DNA of 54,341 bases from Actinomycetes bacterium (GTDB taxonomy: Bacteria > Actinomycetota > Acidimicrobiia > Acidimicrobiales > RAAP-2): positions 1 to 54,341 of the forward strand of contig JAKATH010000008.1 in the NCBI GenBank assembly GCA_021828055.1. Direction: 5' to 3'. A program made the translations under genes and the position numbers. The stretch's first letter is position 1. Every line of letters begins with the position of its first letter. The notes below the pieces were generated by a model. That model saw only the letters and a program-made list of their open reading frames with translations. It searched no databases and had not been told where the DNA came from. Positions 49,473-54,341 of this stretch are shown here, in pieces.

Positions 49473-50570
49473 TCAGCCCCTGCCGGTCTGCACGAGCCCC
49501 CGGCGCTCGAGCGTGACCCGCAGGTCGTGCGGGTTCGTCGCCATCTCGAGCGCGTCGGCCAACGAGATCGCCCCGGACTCGAGGTGCGCGGCGAGGCTCT
49601 GGTCGAAGCTCTGCATCCCGTAGTAAGCGCCGTCGGCGACGATGTCGGCGATGTCACTCGTGTGCTCGGCGTCCTCGATGCACTGGCGGATCCGACCGTT
49701 CACGACCATCACCTCCACCGCGGGAAGGCGCCCGTTGCCGTCGGCCCGGCGCACCAGGCGCTGCGCGACGGTGCCGCGCAGGGAGCCCGCGAGCGAGGTG
49801 CGGATCTGCTGCTGGTGGTGCGGGGGGAAGAAGTCGACGACACGAGCGATCGTCTCGGTGGCGTCGATCGTGTGGAGGGTCGAGAGCACCAGGTGGCCGG
49901 TCTCAGAAGCGGTCAGCGCGGCCGAGGCCGTCTCCACGTCGCGCATCTCGCCGACCAGGATGACGTCGGGGTCCTGGCGGAGCACGACGCGCATCGCCGA
50001 CGGGAAGGAGTCCGTGTCGAAGCCCACCTCGCGCTGGCTGATGGAGGCGAGCACGTCGGAATGCAGGTACTCGATCGGGTCCTCGATCGTGATGATGTGG
50101 CAGGACCGGAAGCGGTTGATGTGGTCGATCATCGCGGCGAGGGTCGTCGTCTTGCCCGATCCGGTGGGCCCGGTCACGAGCACGAGGCCCCGGCGTTCCT
50201 CCGCGAGCTTGGCGACCGCAGGGGGCAGCCCGAGCTCTTCGGTCGAGCCCGGGCTGGCCCGGACCGCCCTGAAGGCGAGCGCCACCGAGCCCCGCTGGTA
50301 GTAGGCGTTCACCCGGTAGCGTCCGACCCCGGACACCGAGTACGCGAAGTCGGCCTCGCGGTGGCGCTCGAACTGCGCGGTGACCTCCGCCGGCATGATC
50401 GCCCGCGCGACCCCCAGCGTGTCGGTGGGGGTGGACCTGGGCTCGCTGGTCACCTGTCGCAGCTCGCCGTCGATCCGCACCCGCGGGACGACGCCGGCCT
50501 TCAGGTGGAGGTCCGAGCCGCCCCACTGGCCGAGCAAGCCCAGGAGGCGGTCGAGGTCGCGTCGGTCCAC
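49473..50570 (-). CDS. pilT2: Second PilT-family ATPase
   Basis: A 365-residue PilT paralogue. RDLDRLLGLLGQWGGSDLHLKAGVVPRVRIDG; Walker A GPTGSGKTTTLAAMI; Asp box CHIITIEDPIEYLHSDVLASISQREVG; Walker B LRQDPDVILVGEMRDVETA; His box TGHLVLSTLHTIDA. In place of AIRNLIRE it has NGRIRQCIEDAEHTSDIADIVADG, so it resembles PilU/PilT2-type accessory motors more than the canonical retraction motor. The GTG at 50570 was chosen because of TAGGCT 8 nt upstream; the longer frame to 50615 would put the promoter inside the gene. Confidence 0.92.
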   Translation of the reverse strand: MDRRDLDRLLGLLGQWGGSDLHLKAGVVPRVRIDGELRQVTSEPRSTPTDTLGVARAIMPAEVTAQFERHREADFAYSVSGVGRYRVNAYYQRGSVALAFRAVRASPGSTEELGLPPAVAKLAEERRGLVLVTGPTGSGKTTTLAAMIDHINRFRSCHIITIEDPIEYLHSDVLASISQREVGFDTDSFPSAMRVVLRQDPDVILVGEMRDVETASAALTASETGHLVLSTLHTIDATETIARVVDFFPPHHQQQIRTSLAGSLRGTVAQRLVRRADGNGRLPAVEVMVVNGRIRQCIEDAEHTSDIADIVADGAYYGMQSFDQSLAAHLESGAISLADALEMATNPHDLRVTLERRGLVQTGRG

Positions 50571-50578
50571 GCCACGAG

Positions 50579-50584
50579 AGCCTA
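50579..50584 (-). promoter_or_regulatory. -10 box for leaderless pilT2
   Basis: TAGGCT on the minus strand, 8 nt before GTG 50570; same hexamer and spacing as gpsA. Confidence 0.55.
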
Positions 50585-50593
50585 CCCAGACCG

Positions 50594-50682
50594 CGGTGCA
50601 GCGGCCGGGACGCACGCGCGATGGGCTCCGTCCCCGATGCGCAGCCTGCTCACGGTGCAGCGGCCGGGGCGCACGCGCGACG
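50594..50682. repeat. 30-bp direct repeat, 59 bp apart
   Basis: A segment starting CGGTGCAGCGGCCGGG occurs at 50594-50623 and 50653-50682 with two mismatches, filling the gap upstream of pilT2. Confidence 0.88.
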
Positions 50683-50695
50683 GCCCGCGTGGGGC

Positions 50696-51010
50696 TCAGC
50701 CGAGCGCTGCGCTCCGGAGCTCGTCCAACGAGAGCTCGGCGGTGGCCTCACCACCGCACTGCGGGCAGTGCTCCACGTGCCGCCACGATCGCAGCAGCCG
50801 CGTGCCCTCAGGGTTCAACAGGACGACGAAGGACTCCGACAGCGAGTCCAGCTCGAGCCCGTAGTACGGTCGCCACGCCGTCGAGGCCTGCCGGGCATCG
50901 AGCTCGAGGCCCTTCAGGATGCGACGAAAACGCATGCGCTCGGTGTCGAAGATCCACGTGCTGTGGCAGGACTCGAGTACGAGCGGCGCGTCAGTCGTTG
51001 GTCGGATCAC
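50696..51010 (-). CDS. Hypothetical protein, 104 aa
   Basis: Contains ESCHSTWIFDTERMRFRRILKGLELDARQASTAWRPYYGLELD, DSLSESFVVLLNPEGTRLLRSWRH and a CPQCGGEAT pair near the end (only two Cys, so at most half a zinc site). It is soluble, with mixed strand and helix. GTG start with GGAG just upstream. The family resembles small uncharacterised actinobacterial proteins; function unknown. It lies between pilT2 and the carboxyltransferase gene on the same strand but separated by repeats on both sides. Confidence 0.7.
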   Translation of the reverse strand: MIRPTTDAPLVLESCHSTWIFDTERMRFRRILKGLELDARQASTAWRPYYGLELDSLSESFVVLLNPEGTRLLRSWRHVEHCPQCGGEATAELSLDELRSAALG

Positions 51011-51094
51011 CGCTCCATCTTTCCCGAAGTCCCTATGGATTAGCTATGACGCCGATTGCAGTTCTATGACGATCAGGCAACAGTGCAGCGAGCG

Positions 51095-51214
51095 GCCGCG
51101 TCGATCCCAGGCGCACGCCCGCCGCGTCGATCCCAGGCGCACGCCCGCCGTCCCGAGCGTTGTCCCGAGCCCGTTGTCCCGAGCCCGTCGTCCCGAGAGC
51201 GTCGTCCTCAGAGC
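51095..51214. repeat. Two adjoining tandem arrays (26 bp x 2, then 14 bp x 4)
   Basis: Two perfect 26-bp copies (GCCGCGTCGATCCCAGG...) at 51095-51146. Then four 14-bp units of GTTGTCCCGAGCCC type at 51159-51214. The stop codon of the carboxyltransferase gene (51208-51210) lies in the last unit. Confidence 0.92.
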
Positions 51215-52563
51215 GGGCCCGCGTCGTGCTTCCGGCGGCGCAGGACCTCGCGCTTGGTCGAGAGCGCGCGGAGGCCTGCGGTGAGCGCGCGTCGGGTGTC
51301 GGCGGGATCGATGACCTCGTCGACGAAGCCCCGTTCCGCCGCGGGCCAGGGCGTGAGGTACCGCTCGCGGTACTCCTGTTCGCGCGTGCGGCGATCTTCC
51401 TCCGATGTCCTGCGGTGGAGGATCTGGACGGCGCCCGGCGCGCCCATGACCGCGATCTCCGCCTGGGGCCACGCGAGGCACAGGTCGTTGCCGAGCCCCC
51501 TCGAGTCCATCACGATGTAGGCGCCGCCGAACGCCTTGCGCAGGATGACGCACAGCCGGGGGACGGTCGCCTCCGCGTACGCGAACGCGAGCTCCGCGCC
51601 ATGACGGATCATCCCCCGCCATTCGAGGTCCTTGCCCGGGAGAAACCCAGGCGTGTCGACAAACGTGAGGATCGGCAGGTTGAACGCATCGCAGAGGCGG
51701 ACGAACCGCGCGCCCTTCTGCGACGCAGCGATGTCGAGCGTCCCGGCCAGCGCGCGCGGCTGGTTGGCCACGATGCCGACCGCCCGCCCGTCGAGCCTGC
51801 CGAACGCGGTCACGAGCTGCGGCGCCCACCGTCGCCAGAGCTCGCAGTGGACCCCGTCGTCCACCACGAGGCCCACGACGTCCCGGACGTCGTACGACGC
51901 GCGTTCGTGATCGGGAACCACGTTGCGAAGCTCGGGCGCGTGACGGTCGGCGGGATCGTCGGTCGGCACCCTCGGCGCGTCGGCGTCGGTGTGGTCGGGG
52001 AGGTACCCGAGCACCTCCGCAAGTCCTTCCATGGCGTCGTCGGCCTCCAGGGCGCACACGCCGCTCGTGGTGGCGTGCACCCCGGGGCCCCCGAGCGCCT
52101 CGGTGCTGACGCGGACACCGGTGAACGCCTCGACCATCGCAGGGCCCGAGACGAACGCCACTGCGGACGGGCCCATCACGACGATGTCGCTCAGCCCCAG
52201 CAGGAAGGCCGGTCCCGAGACGACCGGGCCGACCGCCGCGGCCAGGACGGGCACGATGCCCGAGCACGCCGCGACGGATGCGGCGGCGGTCCCCCACCCG
52301 TGGAGCGCGTCGAGCCCGACCGAGACGTCCACACCGCTCGACGCGAGCTCGATCAAGAGGGGGATGCGGGCGCCGCGCGCGAGCTCGGCGGCCCGCGCGA
52401 GCGACGCTCCGTCCTCCCGTGCGAGGGCTCCGCGGCGGCGGTCCGAGGTCGTGCGGGCATGGACGACGCGGCGGCCCCCGACCTCCTCGATGCCGACGCC
52501 GACGGTTCCGTCGATCCCCGCTCGCACGGGCACGCCGGCACGTCGCACGACGACCGAGCTCAC
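51208..52563 (-). CDS. Acyl-CoA carboxylase carboxyltransferase (AccD/PccB-like), divergent N-terminus
   Basis: A 451-residue crotonase-fold carboxyltransferase. The C-terminal half is typical: DDPADRHAPELRNVVPDHERASYDVRDVV, FGRLDGRAVGIVANQPRALAGTLDIAASQKGARFVRLCDAFNLPILTFVDTPGFLPG, HGAELAFAYAEATVPRLCVILRKAFGGAYIVM and WPQAEIAVMGAPGAVQIL. The N-terminal half keeps GPVVSGPAFLLGLSDIVVMGPSAVAFVSGP. It is about 70 residues shorter than PccB (about 520 aa) and lacks the usual ARERI...LLD start. It transfers carboxyl from biotin to an acyl-CoA; the biotin carboxylase partner is not in the window. Leaderless GTG. Confidence 0.88.
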   Translation of the reverse strand: MSSVVVRRAGVPVRAGIDGTVGVGIEEVGGRRVVHARTTSDRRRGALAREDGASLARAAELARGARIPLLIELASSGVDVSVGLDALHGWGTAAASVAACSGIVPVLAAAVGPVVSGPAFLLGLSDIVVMGPSAVAFVSGPAMVEAFTGVRVSTEALGGPGVHATTSGVCALEADDAMEGLAEVLGYLPDHTDADAPRVPTDDPADRHAPELRNVVPDHERASYDVRDVVGLVVDDGVHCELWRRWAPQLVTAFGRLDGRAVGIVANQPRALAGTLDIAASQKGARFVRLCDAFNLPILTFVDTPGFLPGKDLEWRGMIRHGAELAFAYAEATVPRLCVILRKAFGGAYIVMDSRGLGNDLCLAWPQAEIAVMGAPGAVQILHRRTSEEDRRTREQEYRERYLTPWPAAERGFVDEVIDPADTRRALTAGLRALSTKREVLRRRKHDAGPL

Positions 52564-52572
52564 CGCCTGCGG

Positions 52573-52578
52573 ATCCTA
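52573..52578 (-). promoter_or_regulatory. -10 box for leaderless carboxyltransferase gene
   Basis: TAGGAT on the minus strand, 9 nt before GTG 52563. Confidence 0.5.
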
Positions 52579-52681
52579 TCGGCGGGGTCCCGGGGCGCCG
52601 GGCGCGTGCCGAAGGCCCCGGCGCGCTGGCACAGGCCACGGAGAGCCGCTGGTTGCCGGAGACCGCGGCCGGCAATTTTCC

Positions 52682-52711
52682 TTGGACAAGCAATCATCGC
52701 AACCGTATGCT
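52682..52711 (+). promoter_or_regulatory. -35/-10 promoter for the secreted protein gene
   Basis: TTGGAC (52682-52687), 18-bp spacer, TATGCT (52706-52711). It leaves a leader of about 95 nt before ATG 52812 with AGGAGGG near its end, a classical leadered promoter unlike most here. Confidence 0.5.
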
Positions 52712-52811
52712 CGGCCCAGTGCGCAGGAGCGCACCGGCAGGGGGCGATCTGCAGGAGCGGTCGCGGGTCGGCGCTCTCGGACGACGTTCTCGGACAGTGG
52801 AGGAGGGCATC

Positions 52812-53519
52812 ATGCACGGATTCGCTCATCGGCTCGTCGCGGTCACGGCGAGCAGCGCGGTGTTGCTGGCGGTAGCCGTCGTCGGTCTGTCGGGTCTGGC
52901 CCAGGCCGCGGTCGGGGGCAGCGAAGCTTCTGGCTGGCACGTCTCCTATTTCCAGAACACCGCCCCGTACCCGTCGTTTGCCGAGGCTCCGAGCGCCGGG
53001 GCGGCGGGGATCGCGATGCTCGGCTTCACCGCCGAGGACAACACGTCGTTGCTGGTCACGGACCAGAAGGCGCAATTCCCCAGCCTGCTCGGCGACCTCA
53101 CAGGCGAGACGATCACCGCCACCTTCACGGTGAGCGGCGTGACGGGCGCATTCACGTACTACGACGAAGGCACACCGACCAATTCGTGTTCAACTCCCGC
53201 CAGCGCTCGCCTGTACTTCCAGACCTCGAACGCCACAGGCTTCGACGAGACCCACTACTGGTGGTCGAACCCGGCGGCCGCGGTGCTCGCCAACGGCACG
53301 TTCACGGTGACCGCACCAGTCGACGGGGCCACATGGTCGGACTTCTACGGCCACCTCGGCAGCACAGGCGCATACAGTGCCGGGTTCTCGGCGGCAGCCG
53401 GCAACGTCACCTCGATCGGACTGTCTTTCGGAGGGGGCTGCTTCTTCGAGAACGGCGTCGGCACCACGAACGGGTCCGGCACCCTCACGCTCGACTCGTT
53501 CACGGCCGCAGCCCGGTAG
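52812..53519 (+). CDS. Secreted protein of unknown function, 235 aa
   Basis: Sec signal peptide: MHGFAHRL then a hydrophobic core (AVTASSAVLLAVAVVGLSGLA) and cleavage after AQA. The mature protein is Gly/Thr/Ser/aromatic-rich with strand-like segments (ETITATFTVSGVTGAFTYYDEG, ETHYWWSNPAAAVLANGTFTVTAPVDGATWSDFYGH) and two Cys (SCSTP and GGCFFENG) that could pair. It resembles a carbohydrate-binding-like or surface beta-sandwich. The ATG is preceded by AGGAGGG, one of the strongest Shine-Dalgarno sequences in the window, suggesting high expression. No catalytic motif recognised. Confidence 0.82.
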   Translation: MHGFAHRLVAVTASSAVLLAVAVVGLSGLAQAAVGGSEASGWHVSYFQNTAPYPSFAEAPSAGAAGIAMLGFTAEDNTSLLVTDQKAQFPSLLGDLTGETITATFTVSGVTGAFTYYDEGTPTNSCSTPASARLYFQTSNATGFDETHYWWSNPAAAVLANGTFTVTAPVDGATWSDFYGHLGSTGAYSAGFSAAAGNVTSIGLSFGGGCFFENGVGTTNGSGTLTLDSFTAAAR

Positions 53520-53890
53520 CCGGTCCGCTCGTTCCCCGCGGGTCGTCGCCCTCCGGCACGACCGACGGCGGGGACAGGGCGCACGAAGGGGTTCCTTTGG
53601 GTCGCCCCGGGCCGCAGCGCACCCCCAGGCAGGGCTCCCGCGCACGACGCGGTCCGGGCAGGCGCACGCGTGCGGGACGGCACGGTGCCCCGGCTCGGCT
53701 TACCCCGGCTCGGCTGCCCCGCCCGCACGGCCCCCCGGCCCAACGTTGATCGATTGTTGAGCATCGTTGGATGGCCCAGTGACACCCCAATTGCACCATT
53801 CCGGGACGGAGAACGGCAGCGCGGACGGCGGCGAGCATGCATGCCCGACGCAAGCGCCGGTGGGAGGCGAGCCAGGACGATGAGGCAGAC
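53520..53890. other. 371-bp gap
   Basis: Contains a short duplication (CCCCGGCTCGGCT, twice near 53690-53712) and a less GC-rich stretch around 53743-53800 that may hold the promoter of the next gene, but no clear -10 box. No gene supported. Confidence 0.4.
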
Positions 53891-54341
53891 ATGCGCGACT
53901 CGCTGCTCGTGAGGGCCCAGCACGCCCGTGAGGTGGAGGGGGGCTCGGGCGCGCGCGCCCCCCGGCCGCTCCTCGGGCAGCTGCTCGTGAACAGCGGCGC
54001 GATCACCCACCTGCAGCTCGCCGACGCGCTCGCCCAGCAGACCTCGTCGGGCAGGCGCCTGGGCGCCATCCTCGTCGAGCAGGGCGCGCTCGCCGAGGCC
54101 GACCTCGCCCTGGCCCTGTCGACGCGCCTCGGCATCCCGCTGGTCGACCTCTCCCACGCGTCCCCCGCGGCCGACGCGGCCGACCTCCTGCCCGAGACCA
54201 TCGCCCGCAGCCACCTCGCCGTCCCGATCGCGACCGACGACGGGGGGGTGACCGTCGCCGTCGCCGACCCGACCCCCGAGGTCATCGCCGCGCTCCAGGC
54301 CGAGATGGGCCAGCGGGCCCGCATCGCGGTCGCGCCCCGCT
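53891..54341 (+). CDS. GspE/PilB-family ATPase, N-terminal part (3'-partial)
   Basis: The frame is open to the window's right edge. Residues about 20-80 form a GspE_N/MshEN domain, RPLLGQLLVNSGAITHLQLADALAQQ ... LGAILVEQGALAEADLALALSTRLGIPLVDLS. Then LLPETIARSHLAVPIATDDGGVTVAVADPTPEVIAALQAEMG matches the second half of that domain, the same arrangement as PilB at 46198-48300. The motor domain lies beyond the window. ATG 53891 has GAGG upstream; an in-frame ATG at 53837 is the alternative. It suggests a second extension-type ATPase or the start of a second pilus/secretion operon. Confidence 0.75.
   Translation, partial: MRDSLLVRAQHAREVEGGSGARAPRPLLGQLLVNSGAITHLQLADALAQQTSSGRRLGAILVEQGALAEADLALALSTRLGIPLVDLSHASPAADAADLLPETIARSHLAVPIATDDGGVTVAVADPTPEVIAALQAEMGQRARIAVAPR

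Noticed and set aside
53345-54214. A 289-codon minus-strand open frame at the right end
   Set aside because: Antisense to the secreted protein and the GspE_N gene, both of which have strong protein-level signatures.

Overview
This window is about 54 kb of very GC-rich DNA with dense actinobacterial-type coding, GTG/TTG starts and many ATGA/GTGA overlaps. Several features point to Actinomycetota, most likely a deep lineage such as Acidimicrobiia: a fused E2-E1 2-oxoglutarate decarboxylase (Kgd type), a fused PafBC-like WYL regulator, an F420-pathway guanylyltransferase (CofC/FbiD), a LysM-BTAD membrane protein, CW_binding_2 surface repeats and a PilB/PilT/PilC apparatus. That placement is inference; no rRNA is present. 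All functions were assigned by reading motifs; no database search was run.

Layout. 1-7.4 kb: the 3' part of a surface beta-helix protein, a broken small membrane-protein gene, tRNA-Val(UAC), an inositol-phosphatase-family gene, a lipoprotein, a membrane-anchored CHAP protein and two small unknown genes. 7.5-12.6 kb: a sigma-like or HTH protein, a Ser/Thr/Pro-rich membrane protein and a 992-residue LysM-BTAD protein. 12.5-16.1 kb (minus): alpha/beta hydrolase, MurF and D-Ala-D-Ala ligase, a wall-precursor operon. 16.4-21.4 kb: an unusual UvrD-family helicase with its 2B region replaced by a Gly/Ser linker, a GlcD-type flavoenzyme and a ThDP enzyme preceded by a 72-nt all-purine tract. 21.4-28.6 kb (minus): XthA, FabZ-like dehydratase, a NYN-Lys/Ala repeat-S1 protein and Kgd. 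28.7-37.8 kb: an ion permease, DMT transporter, RNase HII, RpiB, GH38 mannosidase, GpsA, CofC and a histone-H1-like protein. 37.8-41.7 kb: a minimal conjugation module (VirD4/TraG-like ATPase and MobF relaxase) with a repeat-rich oriT-like leader. 41.7-43.7 kb: PafBC. 43.8-54.3 kb: type IV pilus machinery (PilC, PilT, PilB, a degenerate prepilin peptidase, a second PilT and a GspE/PilB N-terminus cut by the window edge), interrupted by a carboxyltransferase gene and a secreted protein.

Two patterns run through the window. First, about fifteen genes have a TANNNT -10 box only 6-10 nt before the start codon, the signature of leaderless transcripts; several start codons were chosen on this basis. 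Second, short tandem duplications (14-39 bp, 2-5 copies, each of unrelated sequence) occur at about twenty places. They are in frame inside genes, or lie at gene 3' ends where they often include the stop codon. Together with the catalytically incomplete prepilin peptidase, the 2B-less helicase and the mini-ORF leaders, these are the observations most worth following up.
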